Source: Lantana camara (lineage: Eukaryota > Streptophyta > Magnoliopsida > Lamiales > Verbenaceae). Taken from it: a stretch of 64,000 bases of DNA. A model generated the notes under the pieces. That model did no database searches and was not told where the DNA came from. It saw only the letters and a program-made list of their open reading frames with translations. Every line of letters starts with the position of its first letter. The first letter of the stretch is position 1. The stretch lies in contig CM074858.1 in the NCBI GenBank assembly GCA_037501455.1, positions 20,200,501 to 20,264,500 on the forward strand, read 5' to 3'. The position numbers were made by a program, and so were the translations under genes. This document shows positions 43,984-55,898 of this stretch, one piece after another.

Positions 43984-46900
43984 TCAAAGCCATTCTAAAG
44001 CTACTCTAAGTCCCATCTTCTGAAGATGACCTTGGAAAGCTTCTCGACTAAGGGGTTTCGTAAGTGGATCTGCCACGTTCTCTGCTGATGTGACCCTCTC
44101 AATTAGCACATCTCCTCTTTTGATAATATCACGGATTAGGTGATACTTCCTCATAATGTGTTTGGTCCGTTGGTGAGATCTTGGTTCTCTTGCTTGAGCA
44201 ACCGCCCCAGTGTTGTCACAAAACACAGTAATGGGGTCTTTCATGCTAGGAACAACATTCAATTCTTGAATGAAGTTTCTAATCCAAACACCTTCCTTCG
44301 CTGCATCATTTGCAGCTAAGTATTCGGCCTCAGTGGTCGAATCTGCAGTGGTAGTTTGCTTGGAACTCTTCCAACTCACTGCTCCGCCGTTTAGGCAGAA
44401 AATGTATCCTGACATTGACTTAAAATCATCTAAGTCAGATGCAAAGCTTGCATCGCAGTATCCTTCGACAGTAAGATCTTTCTGACCTCCGTAAACTAAG
44501 AATAAATCTTTAGTACTTTTCAAGTACTTAAGAATATTCTTCACGGCAGCCCAGTGACCATCTCCAGGGTCAGATTGGAAACGACTTGTTACACTAAGTG
44601 CATAAGCCACATCCGGTCGAGTACATAACATTGCATACATTATGCTACCTATTGCTGATGCATAAGGTGTATGAGTCATTCTTTCCTTCTCAAGGTTAGT
44701 CTTAGGACACATCTTCTTTGAAAGACATGTTCCTACACTCATAGGAAGGTTCTTAACCTTTGCTGACTCCATATTGAATCTCTTCAATACTTTGTCAATG
44801 TACATCGATTGTGATAGTCCTATTAACCTTCTAGATCTATCTCTATAGATTTTAATTCCAAGGATATAGGACGCATCACCAAGATCTTTCATCTCGAATT
44901 GGTTCGATAACCATAACTTAGTCACTTTCATGTCATCCTTCGAATTCCCAATAAGAAGGATGTCATCAACATAAAGTACTAAGAATTGCACTGAGGTCTC
45001 TAATTCCTTTCTATACACACATGATTCATTCGAAATTTGGATGAAGCCAAACGCTTTGACTGATTCATCAAATCGAATGTTCCAATTCCTAGAAGCCTGT
45101 TTCAATCCATAGATTGATCTTTGGAGTTTGCAAACCTTTTGCTCACTCCCACTGAATGTGAAACCTATGGGTTGCTCCATATAAATGTCTTTGTCAATGT
45201 CACCATTGAGAAAGGTAGTTTTCACATCCATTTTCCATATCTCATAGTCATAATATGCAGCAATGGCAAGCATGATCCGAATAGACTTTTGCATTGCAAC
45301 TGGTGAAAAGGTTTCGTCAAAGTCCACGCCGGGTCTCTGAGTGAATCGTTTTCCAACCAGTCTTGCTTTGTAGGCTGCAATGCTTCCATCAACTCCAAGC
45401 TTTCTCTTAAAGATCCATTTGCAACCTATGGGTTTGACCCCATCAGGCAAATCTACCAAGGTCCAAACTTGGTTGGAGTTCATGGAATCCATTTCGGATT
45501 TCATGGCTTCTATCCACTGTTCAGACTCAGAATCTGAAAGTGCCTCCTCATATGTTGAAGGATCATTATCCTTTTGAGAGATTTCATGGAAGAATCCATA
45601 CCATCTCTCCGGCTGTCTAGGATTGCGTTCAGAACGCCTTAGAGGAGGATTTTCATGTGTATCGAAATTCGTGATTGGTTGTGGTTGATCAGAGTGGGAC
45701 GTTTCTTCAGTGGGTGGTATGGGGTCGCTTTTTACTTCTTCTAATTCTATGATCTTGCCTTGCTTTTCTTTAAGGAACGGTTCCTCCAGAAAAGTAGCAT
45801 TTCTGGAAACAAACACCTTTTGCTCAGATTGATCATAGAAGTAGTATCCTATGGATTCCTTAGGATAACCTACAAATTAGCATAAGTTAGAACGAGATTC
45901 TAACTTATCTCCCACTGTCCTCTTCACGTAAGCAGGACAACCCCAAATTCTTAAGTAAGAATAACTAGGGATTTTACCATGCCACATTTCATAGGGCGTC
46001 TTAGGGACTGACTTAGAGGGAACTAGATTCAAAATCTTTGCTGCACTTTCTAGGGCATAACCCCAGAAAGAAGGTGGTAAGTCAGTGAAACTCATCATGG
46101 AACGAACCATATCAAGTAGGGTTCGATTCCTTCTCTCAGAAACTCCATTAAGCTGAGGAGTTCCCGGAGGAGTCCACTGAGAGATAATCCCATTATCCTT
46201 GAGATGATTAAGGAATTCTTCACTAAGATATTCGCCTCCTCGATCAGATCGAAGTGCTTTGATCTTGTGACCAGTTTGGTTCTCAACCTCCTTTTGAAAT
46301 TCTAAGAATTTCTCAAAAGCTTCAGATTTATACTTCATTAAGTGTACATAACCATACCGACTAAAGTCATCAGTAAAGGTTATGAAGTACTGATGATTGT
46401 TTCTAGTGCTTACACTAAGCGGTCCACAAACATCAGTATGGATCAAATCCAAAACCTTAGTGGCACGTTCCACAGTTCCTTTAAAAGGGACTTTGGACAT
46501 TTTTCCTTTGAGACAGGATTCGCAAGAAGTTAACTCTTTGAGATCTTTTTCAGAGAATGATCCTAAAGTGTTTATCTTGCTAATTCTGTTCTTGGAAATG
46601 TGTCCTAATCTAGCGTGCCATAAGGGAGCTGAAACTTTGTCATCTCTCTTACGCTTCGTTTCTCGTTGTATATTCATAATATTGATATTTTGAGTTAGGT
46701 AAAGTCCATTACTTAGAGTACCGATATGAACGGAAGAGTTGTTCCGTTTGATAAAATATTTACCATTCTTAATATAAGTTTCATATCCTTCACAATCTAA
46801 TATTGGAACTGAAATTATATTACGAATAATGCTCGGTACATAAAGGACCTTATTTAATACTAACTCAAAACTACCTAAATCTAATCTAATTGTGCCTAAA

Positions 46901-47904
46901 GCTCGAGCTTCAACGTTTGAGCCATCGCCGATCTTCAAGACACATTCTCCTTCTTTTAGTTGTTGAACATCACTTAGTATCTGTACATCATTACAGATAT
47001 GAGTTCCACAACCGGTATCAAGTACCCAAGAACTAGAATTAATAGACAGATTTACTTCAACGAGAAAGATACCTTTCTTTAGAGTAGCCTTGTACTCTGG
47101 GCAGTTTCTCCTCCAATGTCCCGCTTTGCCACAATGGAAGCAAACATCCTCTTTCTGATCACGCTTCTTCTTTTGGGCCTTCCCCTTCGAAATGCCACCA
47201 GTGGGCCTAAGGGGTTTCTTCTTCTTCTTTTGGGCTTTCTTACCCTTACCTTTAGAAGGCCCAGAAGAGGAAGATGGAGCATTCACCATCAAAACCTTAT
47301 TGTCCTTCTTGATCGTGCTTTCAGCAGTCACAAGCTAAGTAATCAGCTCAGCTACAGTAGCACTAGCATGATTCATGTTGAAGTTAAGGACAAATGGGTT
47401 GAATGACGGTGGGAGCGAAGCTAGCAACAAATCTACTGAAAGCTCATCTTTCAGTGGCATGTCCATGGAAGCAAGTTTCTCAGTAAGGGCAAGAAACTTG
47501 AGTCCATATTCATGGACACTTGAACCTTCCCTCATTCTCAAGTGGAACAATTCCTTTGAAGTGTTATGCCTTGTAACACGTTCATGAGGGCGGTAAAGTT
47601 GCTCTAAGTGGTCGTAAATCTCCCAAGCAAATTCCATGGCCTCATGTTGCCTTTGCAAGTCCGGAGACATGTTAGCCAACATAAGGCAACGGGCTTGGAG
47701 ATTATCATCCTTCCACTTCTGAATCGCATCCCGCTCGGCCCGAGTGGGAGCCTCCCCTTCGGGACTAGGCTCCCCTTCGAAGAGAACATAAGTTCTCTTC
47801 TCAGAATCTAAAATTATTTTTAGATTCCTCAGCCAATCAGAATAGTTGGGACCAGTCAACTTGTTTGACTCGAGGATCGATACAAGAGGGTTTTTGGTTG
47901 CCAT
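43984..47904 (-). pseudogene. gag-pol: Copia-3 gag-pol polyprotein, single frame with two stops
   Basis: One continuous frame of about 1,306 codons from MATKNPLVSILESNK (47904) encodes Gag, CCHC knuckle CFHCGKAGHWRRNC (near 47140), protease VLDTGCG (near 47020), GAG-pre-integrase, integrase with TDVCGPL (near 46430), RSDRGGE (near 46245) and ERRNRTLLD (near 46130), RT with YVDDILL (near 44970), and RNase H with [17 protein letters not shown] and the C-terminal RTKHIMRKYH. Two in-frame stops interrupt it: 47335-47337 in the capsid-nucleocapsid spacer and 45877-45879 downstream of the integrase core. Otherwise no frameshift is visible. Enzymes would replicate element RNA in virus-like particles and integrate the cDNA; here full-length product would need readthrough or helper proteins. 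Confidence 0.95.
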
Positions 47905-48110
47905 TTCAAAACACGTAGAGAATCACAGAATCTACGACCTAAATGGTAAATCAGAGAACTAGTGAGCATGCTGAATTATAACGATATAAAAAAGATAAGG
48001 TCTTTAATCTAATGTAGCTCCCACTGTTTTTCAAAGATCTAGAATTCCCAAAGATCTAAGAGGAACGCGTTTCCCAATGGGTACTAAGATCCTAGGCATT
48101 TTACCTCGAA

Positions 48111-48430
48111 CCCACGACTCGCGGACATTCTAAGTAAGAACCCTAGGTAGGTACAGCTTACCAATTCTAACACCTTTAGAACTCTTAGTAATTGTTTTTG
48201 CATCACCTATCTTTCAATATGGACCCACGACTCGTGCGACATCCATATTTACTTAGGCGTTAAGCTAGACCCATCAATCATAAGATCATGACCAAAACTT
48301 AGTTCGAACGACCCACGACTCGCGGACATCGCCCTTGCTAAAATTGACCACGAAATATTGATCATTTAAAATGATCAATTAGGTAACTAAGAACTAATAA
48401 GCTCCACTAGCTATCCCACGACTCGCGGAC
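48111..48430 (-). repeat. Four-fold leader motif (copia-3 copy)
   Basis: Plus-strand CCCACGACTCGCGGAC at 48111, 48312 and 48415, variant CCCACGACTCGTGCGAC at 48224. Confidence 0.92.
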
Positions 48431-49049
48431 AATAACTAGCTTCACTTACTAAACTTAAAACCTATTGATGGAATGCTAGGAATTTAATTCAAAATTTGCA
48501 TCTCGAATTAAACACCTATTTGTTCGAAATTAGCTCAATATTTAATGGGAATTTTCGAATCAACCGGAGAGTTGTCCGGTTTGACCTCACCAACATATAT
48601 GTTATCCAATTTTATTAGTCTTGATTAATGCAAGTACACTTAAATGCATTTCAAACAAGCACATAAACAGATAACATGTCCTAGCATGATACTAACATGT
48701 AATGATCATGGGTTCTACCTATCTTATGCGTGATATGTGGGAGCCACTCCACAATCACAAGTTCTAACATACATGCCACATAAACAGTTCAAATCACATA
48801 AGGGAAAGCGGTAACAAAATACGAGCCCTATCTCTATTACATTTAACAATTGAGATTCCCCCTCCCTAACATTTTGAGGGGTCTTCACTTATGGCCTCCT
48901 TGTTACTTGAATGTGGTCCATCTTACTCCATGGGTGCATTGTCTCCAAAATGAAAATAAAACCTCACCACCTATCTCTACTCTCAAATTACAATAAAAAG
49001 AAAAAGACATAAAGTAATAAGGCTCAATCTTCATATTGGCCTTAGACAA

Positions 49050-49235
49050 TTACACGGGGCATACCCCGGCCTCAAAAACAGTAATATGGAAAGCCACATA
49101 ATAAATCACATAACAGTACGCACATAAGTGAGGCTCCAACCTCAATTGAAAAACGCAACTATAGGGCTCCAACCCCAATTTAAACCATCCATGTGCATAA
49201 ATTAAAACCATACATAGATCTAAACCCATGATCAC
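49050..49235 (-). CDS. Leader open frame of copia-3, truncated copy
   Basis: 61 codons beginning MIMGLDLCMVLIYAHGWFKL and ending GVCPV. It is nearly identical to the copia-1 leader frame over this length. The early stop in the youngest copy argues against an essential role. Confidence 0.25.
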   Translation of the reverse strand: MIMGLDLCMVLIYAHGWFKLGLEPYSCVFQLRLEPHLCAYCYVIYYVAFHITVFEAGVCPV

Positions 49236-49539
49236 CTAACATGCTTTTTGCAAGAATTTAAATTTAACCAATAAATTAAAATTCTCGCTTTAAGCTCTAA
49301 TAGCTTAAAACACGACTTGATGCGAGTCCTATTTATAAAAGTTTTCAATAAATCCCAAATTACCAAAACAAATAAAATTCCAATTAATTTCTGAAAATTA
49401 ATAATTTTATCAAGATGTATTTTTCCAAAATATAAACCGTTTCAATTTCTCAAAAATCCCAATTTTAAGTTTTATTCAAAAATTAAAATAAATATTCAAA
49501 AATAAAATTTTAAAATTAAAATAAAATTGGGACTGGATT

Positions 49540-49920
49540 GCACGAAACACGAAAAGGTCGGATCGCAAAAACGGGACCCGTACGCGGAGAAGACCGCACG
49601 CACGCGGCGCGCGCGACAGGCGCGCACAGCGCGCGGCCAAGGCCTCGCGAGTGCGAGCGCTGCGCGCGCTGCTGCGCGCGGCTTTCCCGCAAGCATGCGG
49701 GCGGGGTGGGCGGCCAGTCACGGCCGCCCTGGGCGGGCGCGCCTAGGCGCGCCCGGAAGGCTCCCGCACAGGCGTGCGGGAGGAGCTGGGCGGCTGGCCG
49801 GTCTGTCCCGGCCAGGCCTGGGCGGTTGCCCTTGCGCACGCCCAGCACAGGCGGGCGGTGCGCGCAAAGCCCGCGCGCGCGACGCCTTCGCGCGCGGGGT
49901 TTCGCGTGTTCGTCGCGATC
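49540..49920 (-). other. GC-rich variable island of the copia-3 leader
   Basis: CG-dense segment with the palindrome GGGCGCGCCTAGGCGCGCCC (near 49734-49753) and CTCCCGCACAGGCGTGCGGGAG (hairpin, near 49762). Open frames 49527-50087 and others on both strands are compositional. Confidence 0.78.
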
Positions 49921-50176
49921 CGGGTTTTCGTTTCGTGTTTTCGTTCAAAAGCAAAACCAATCCAAGAAATCCAAAAACAGTTTATACAGTTTCAAATCTA
50001 AAATTGTTTTTCAAAATTAAATTTTATAAAAACCAATTTTCAGAAACTTTCAGGAAAAACTACAGTTTCGTAATTCAGGCTTTCTAAAACAATTACAAAT
50101 ACTCAATCGCATCAAGCCTAAGAATTTCTACCAAATTCAGTATAATTGAGACGAATCAGAAACACGATTAACGAGG

Positions 50177-50190
50177 TGGCTCTGATACCA
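50177..50190 (-). other. Primer-binding site of copia-3
   Basis: The reverse complement is TGGTATCAGAGCCA; initiator tRNA-Met, two bases from the 5' LTR. Confidence 0.94.
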
Positions 50191-50192
50191 CT

Positions 50193-52123
50193 TGTTGGAA
50201 AACACGAATCAGAAAGCAGCGGAATTTAAAAAATTTTCCCAACAAAAGGACCTTGAACTCGCAATCGTGTAACCAAATTCGTAAAGATAGAAAACTTACT
50301 TTTCTTTTATTCTTTCTTGAAGCGTTTCAAGCCACCCAAGAACGCTCTTCTCGCGGCTTTATCCCCTCTCCTTGGTAAAGCTCGAATCTTCAAACTTCTA
50401 ACTTGAAGTCTCTAGAGAAAGTCCACCAACTTGATCACAATCTAACTAGTAAGGATGCTAGTTCTCTAGTTAGTGTTTAGGCTTAACCTGAGGTTTAATT
50501 TAATCTTGGAGAAAGGATGGTGTTCAACACATGAACCAAGAATTGTCAATTAGCTCCATAAGGAGCTCGAGCTCCCCTATTTATAGAGAGAGGGTGCCGA
50601 TCCAAATCCTAGTTGGGAAAGGATTTGGTTCCTCTCTCTCCTATTACTTGATCATCAAGTATTTTCCAACTTTGACTTTGAATTCTAATTCTAGTCAACT
50701 TTTAAGAGAGCTAAAAATATCCAAACTATTTTTGGATAATTTTATACTTTATTTATTATAAAATAAATAACTTATTTTTATCTAATTAATTAATTCATAA
50801 TTAATTAACTAGATTATTTTCTCCAAAATTAGACTTTCTTTTTAATTCAAAATTAAACCAAAGTCTATTAAATAATTAACACATTAATTATTTAACATCA
50901 CATAATCACGTGTGGCACACGTGTCTTAATGACACGTGTCCAATCACGTGAGCCACACGTGTGATTTCACACGTGTGGAACCCCTTAGGCTCGATTAACT
51001 CGTTTAATCATTTTTAAGCCTCAACTCATGTAACCAAGTTGTTGTGTGTGACCCTCTAGGTTCTCAATTCAATTAGCAGTGACCCCAATTAATTAATTCA
51101 CTAATTAATTAATCAGTCCACAGATTAAACGACCATAGTCTAGCAACAGGTGTTTAACCCCTAGCTGAATTGGAATGTTCGGATTCGACAGAACCTTTAA
51201 GTCATTGATTCATGTGAGATACAATCCTCCTACTTACTATCTCTCAACCAAGATCTAGGGCAAGGGAATAATCAGAACCCTAATAATCCGGTCTTAAAGC
51301 TAAGTGCATTTCATATCCATTTGATCTCAATCCAAGAAACCCTTTTCTTGATGTCTTGATCTACTGCCTTGGCCAAGGACTCCATATGGCATATGAATGA
51401 CTTACACAATAAGAGATCACCTTGCAAATGCAAGTGTAGGTCCTTTCTTGATTCTCATTCACTTTCATGAATCACTTGTGCAGCCCCAGCATAAGCCTTG
51501 AATCAGTTATCTAAGGCGACACCCTTTAAAGCTTATACCTAAGACTACAGAGTTAACTCATAAAGTGAGAAGGAACCTCAAGTCTAAGGATCAATTAATC
51601 ACATCAATGACTCGTGAGATATTTCCTAATCTGGAAGTTTCCATTTCCTGAAATAGAAACTTCCTTTCCCATTTAGGAATGTTCTCACACGGGGCACCTC
51701 AGTGAACTTACTTATTAAAGTAAGCACCCTCATGTATCACGCACGTATCAACTATACACTTTGCACCTCCATGAAATAAGGTGGTCCTTCTTAAGGGCAT
51801 GATCCCACAAGCAAGCCTTAGAGGAGTCAGGTTGACACTCCCACTGTCTGTAGGACTCAACGGCTTGGAGTATTTTACTAATCATGACTTATGTGATTTA
51901 GGGCTCGTTTCATGAACCATTTCACCTAAATGGTAGAGTCCTAAAGTCATCAGGATTAGGGAAGTTCTCATACATGCACAGCTAAAGTAAACGCATACCA
52001 AACAAGAGCATATAAAGAAGTGTTGCCTCAATTCGTTATTTTATTCAAAGATTGTCTGTGATTACAATAAGGAAAAGCACAAAGCGGATATACAATCGGC
52101 TTTCTAGGGCACTATTCCTAACA
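50193..52123 (-). repeat. 5' LTR of copia-3
   Basis: Same length and nearly the same sequence as 42037-43967. TATA and palindrome at 50562-50586; six G-boxes at 50907-50975. Confidence 0.95.
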
Positions 52124-52128
52124 GAAGT
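52124..52128. repeat. Target-site duplication of copia-3, right (GAAGT)
   Basis: Matches 42032-42036. Confidence 0.95.
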
Positions 52129-52389
52129 AACCTCTGGCTCAACTCGGCACTCGACCAACCAGCCCACGCCTCAGGCCGCTCTGTACCCCACTAGGTACCT
52201 TTAAATAAAACAACAGGGCAAGCAAGGCCCTCTTAACTCATCGACACTCTCGGACTCTCGCCTCACCAAACTCTCTCCAAGGAGGGAGTCAACACAAAAG
52301 GAAAGGAAACCATAAGCAAGCAACGAGCAAGTACCAAGGGCGCAACGAAGAAAGAAAGGTAACACAAAAGTGGGTTTCCCCCAAGATTA

Positions 52390-53385
52390 AAGATGCATAT
52401 AAGACATGTTATGAATGCTTAGTGTACCTTTCACCGTGGTGGTAGTGTCGAGCTTGGCATCTAATTCTTCATCTTCACTTGCATCTACTTGAATTCGGCT
52501 CAAAGTCTTGGAACGATAGCTCTTCTTCATAGGCTTCGGATCCTTATTCTTCAGGCAAGTACTCGCCTTGTGATCCAGCTCTCCACACTTGAAGCATACA
52601 CCTAATTTCTTCCTACAAACTTTTTTGGTATGGTTCGGGCCTTGGCAATAGGAGCATTGAATTATTTTTTGTGGGAAAAGTATCGAATCCGTCTTCTATA
52701 GTCGTAGCTTCCTCTTCTTCTTAGTGTCGTTGACATCTTGGAATTCTTTAGATTTTCTTTGTTTTACGAATCTTTTTCCCGAACTCGAACTCGATCCTTG
52801 TCCCACATATGAAGTGTGAGACTCTAACGGTCGATTATCCATCTCCACTTGAACCACCTTTCTAACTTCCTCGGACCATGTATGCACCCGTGAAGCTTAA
52901 AAAACCTGGTAAATATTATCCCGATGCACTTGTATATAGTTCCAAACTTTAGGGAAGTCCTTGTCGGCTCCCAAACTTTCAAGTTCCGATATAAGATCGT
53001 CCAGCATCTTTAATTCTTGTTAGAGATCCAAAAATTCCTGAAGTCTTTTAACTATCACACTTGGAGGAATGTATTTATAGTAGAATTCTCGAATGAATTT
53101 CTCCCACGTAAATTCTTCTCCGGATTCTTCCAATTTTATTCTTATTTCTTTAAGCCACATTGAAGCTTGGCCTCGGAGTAAACAGGAAGCGCAAATCATC
53201 TTCTCTTGTGACATCCCCAAAATTATATGTCAAATCTAAGTAATCTCGAAAATCCATTCCTCGGCCTTGACATCGTTATCTCCAAACCACTTCGGTGGAT
53301 CAAACTCTGTAAACCTTTTCTGGACCGAGGTTACTCGTTTCTCGTGCCCATCTTTCGATGGCACATGTTGATGTTGAGACACCAT
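52390..53385 (-). pseudogene. gag: Gypsy beta gag, broken
   Basis: Homologous to gypsy A gag. From 53385 it reads MVSQHQHVPSKDG, KWFGDNDVKAEEW, then a stop. It continues as LLRGQASMWLKEIRIKLEES and EFTWEKFIREFYYKYIPPSV, stops again, and gives HTWSEEVRKVVQVEMDN and a Ser-rich linker (about 52887-52696). The zinc knuckles are near 52650-52560. At least three in-frame stops plus a shift near 52690 make it non-functional. The capsid core keeps the same landmarks as A, confirming the two are one family. Confidence 0.85.
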
Positions 53386-53585
53386 CCTGAAATAAGAAAA
53401 TAATTCCAAAATACCAATACGTGCAGGGTTTAGTGCATGTTCATGTGAACAATCAACATAAGTAATACAAATAACGTAAATAATTCACATAAATGATGAG
53501 AGTGAAAGCAAATAAGAACATACCCCTAAGCCGAACGAACTAGACAGACCCGACACGACGCTAGAGCTCTGATTTTGTAACCAAG

Positions 53586-53598
53586 AGCTCTGATACCA
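53586..53598 (-). other. Primer-binding site of gypsy beta
   Basis: The reverse complement is TGGTATCAGAGCT. The sequence TAACCAAG beside it is the pre-insertion site of the hAT-type element found in gypsy A. Confidence 0.9.
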
Positions 53599-53606
53599 CT
53601 TTAGGA

Positions 53607-55602
53607 TGTAGCACCCCGGAATGCAGGGCACTAGATCCCTCGCACCATAGCCCGACACGTGTAACGAAATGGAAACTCCACACACCCACCAAGCTATAGT
53701 GAATGGGTGACAAACAAAAATCCCTCCTAGGCTAGGCGGTCTAGACCCTAACTAAAAGAAAGAAAACCTCACCTTGTCGACCAAACCGAACGCAACGAAC
53801 CGGAAGACTTCTAAAACTCCTCCTCGTCACCTACAAAATAAACCTAAAGACAAAACAAAGAGCAAACAACAAACTTAGACTCAAAATGAACCAATTAGAC
53901 ACTCGACAAATGCATATGGATGCTAATGATGCATGATGAATGCAATGTGATATCAAATAGGTCATATGAGTTCATAATAGATATATTTCACATTAAACAA
54001 GTTCGCCAACTTCACATAATGAGCATATTAAGTCATATAATGCACATTTCATGTTAAATGAACCTATAAACTTAATACCACATGCATAACACATTATTCA
54101 AATATAAAACATATCATATTCATGCATTAACAAGTCATAGAACAACATTTCATACATATAAACAAGTATACATCACATTAGGATCAAGATCGGGGAGGAA
54201 AACGAGCGAAACGAACAAACAAATGACAACAACACACAAACGGTTGGACTCGGGGGACTAACGGCCGTTAGTCCCATCCCTTCACAACCTGATTAACGAC
54301 CGCTACTCAATACAGTAGCCCCAGCTGCTGACTAACGGCCATTATAGCCCCAACAAACAAAAGACCCTAACGGGCGTTAGCCCACGCAGGGCTGGAATTT
54401 TCGAATTCCATCCCCTGTTCCAGCCCTGAAACACCAAGAAAACCATTCCAAAACCAAACCAACACATCATACAAGGTTTATGTAGCAAAGATTCAAAGAT
54501 TCATGCCCTAAATCATGCAAAAACCGAAGCTAAACTCATAAGAAAGGAGGAGATGCTCAAACAAGTTCATGCAAAATTCATCAATGGTAACTTCAATATA
54601 ACTCATCGACCATAAAATCAAGTTCAAGGAAACATAAATGGAGGTCTTATGAACATATTAGATGCATTAAATCAAAAGAAAACTCAAGGATAGGATGAAT
54701 TCATCAAAGAAATGCATATAACCTAACTATTCATGCACATGATCATAACATGCTTTAATCTCCATGAAATTCAGAAAGATATGCTTAAAAGAAAGACAAG
54801 AAGGTGGATATTAAAATCATGGACTTACCTTTCAAATTTCAGGTGAATCGGAGGTGGAACGAGCAAGAAATTGGCAAAGTGAATAGTGTCAGCCCTCTTT
54901 TCTCTTCCTTCTTCCTTGGTCTGGGTTTGCTGCTTCTTTCCCCATTCTTGGCTGCTGAATTTCAAAATGACGGAGTGGTAGAAGGATAGAGGGTTGAGTT
55001 AGTGGAGTGTGGGCCCTGGTTTTACTTGATTTGGTCAAGGGATGAGGGAGATATGGCCATTTTATTGAAAGGTGGCAAATCTGTCACACAGGCTCGGTTC
55101 GGGCAAAATTCAGAGGATCAAACGGACTTAGAAAAATATGAGGCTAGGTTCCTAGTCTTCCTTTCTTTGTTATGAGTCCGGCGCATCTTTCAAAATTCAA
55201 ATCCAAATTCCCGAGCTCGAGTAACGCCTTCCGGAACCCAAGATGCGCTAAAACAAGTTTGACCATTAAGTCCCTAACAAATAAAACGGTTCGAAAACCG
55301 TATCAAATGAACTCAAAAACATGCAACGAACATAAGAGCACATTCATGAAATATATAATTCATGCATAGCACATAATTACAAAAATCACAAATGAAAACG
55401 GATTAAAACGGATAGAAAACGAGGCAAATAGGGCGTAAACGTTCAAATATTCCATATAAGGTTCAAATAATAATTCAAATAATTCAAAGATAACACATAA
55501 ATAATATAAAAGGCATATAATTTGCATAATTAAACAATTTAAATGCGCACGTAGCTCTTCCATTACGACGTACCTGTACGGCCGGATGAGTGGGATGTTA
55601 CA
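53607..55602 (-). repeat. 5' LTR of gypsy beta (1,996 bp, internal deletion)
   Basis: Minus strand TGTAACATCCC (55602) to GGGGTGCTACA (53607). Compared with the A LTR it lacks about 1.16 kb at 53752, corresponding to A 22635-23796. It has a strong donor-like AAAG|GTAAGT (G at 54828), but the acceptor-like site lies in the deleted part. A palindrome array is at 54254-54380. Confidence 0.9.
54254..54380. repeat. Palindrome array in gypsy beta LTR
   Basis: The first unit is a perfect 22-bp palindrome with core ACTAACGGCCGTTAGT (54254-54275). Degenerate units follow near 54291, 54331 and 54366, the last CTAACGGGCGTTAG. Confidence 0.88.
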
Positions 55603-55898
55603 TAACTAGTTAGATGAAGTTCCTAGCATGAGATAACTCCATTATCATATTGTCTGATTAAATGGGTGGTTGCTCAAGTATGAGAACCAAGACCTCAACA
55701 AGAGACTGAACACGTGATTATGAATCACTTCATAAGGAAAAAGTTGTTTTCTAGGAGATGTGTAAATAAGAGGGTCGCATCAGCAGAGAACATAGCAGAT
55801 CCACATTGGAAACGCCCAAAGTCAATAGGCTCTCAAAGTACATCTTGAGAAGATAGGACTTAAAGTACCTAAATGGCTTTTACGAGCAAGTGGGAGAT
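55603..55898 (+). pseudogene. pol: Copia-5 RNase H tail, eroded
   Basis: The plus-strand end of a copia pol. The terminal part resembles the LTKPLSREAFQGHLQKMGL end of copia-3, and the last ~60 bp (HLEKIGLK type) is clearest. Stops occur throughout. It is cut on the left by the gypsy beta LTR and ends at the polypurine tract GCAAGTGGGAGAT (55886-55898). It belongs to an older relative of copia-1/3. Confidence 0.75.

Larger units (their letters stand above)
47905..50176 (-). other. Long 5' leader of copia-3
   Basis: About 2.27 kb between gag and the primer site. It contains the four-fold motif (48111-48430), a leader open frame truncated to 61 codons (49050-49235) by a stop where copia-1 has Tyr, AT-rich sequence, and the GC-rich island (49540-49920). 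Confidence 0.88.
42037..52123 (-). mobile_element. Copia-3, complete 10,087-bp Ty1/copia element
   Basis: Two LTRs of exactly 1,931 bp (42037-43967 and 50193-52123) differ at only about ten positions by eye, which makes this the youngest element here. It has perfect GAAGT duplications, PBS, PPT and all copia domains in one frame. That frame has two in-frame stops, so this copy is unlikely to be autonomous. It is inserted in the internal region of gypsy beta, same orientation. The long leader, G-boxes and GC-rich island match copia-1. Confidence 0.95.
52124..55602 (-). mobile_element. Gypsy element beta, 5' part (5' LTR, PBS, gag)
   Basis: Minus-strand 5' part of beta. It holds a complete but internally deleted 5' LTR, a tRNA-Met primer site and a broken gag, followed by internal sequence that continues at 41942-42036 beyond copia-3. 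The 3' part is at 20947-22490 in the opposite orientation. The right end is inserted in the RNase H tail of copia-5 (flank TAACT). Confidence 0.85.

Noticed and set aside
49476..50087. 186-codon frame and overlapping frames in the copia-3 leader
   Set aside because: Same GC-rich island. The homologous segments of copia-1 and alpha do not preserve any of these frames.
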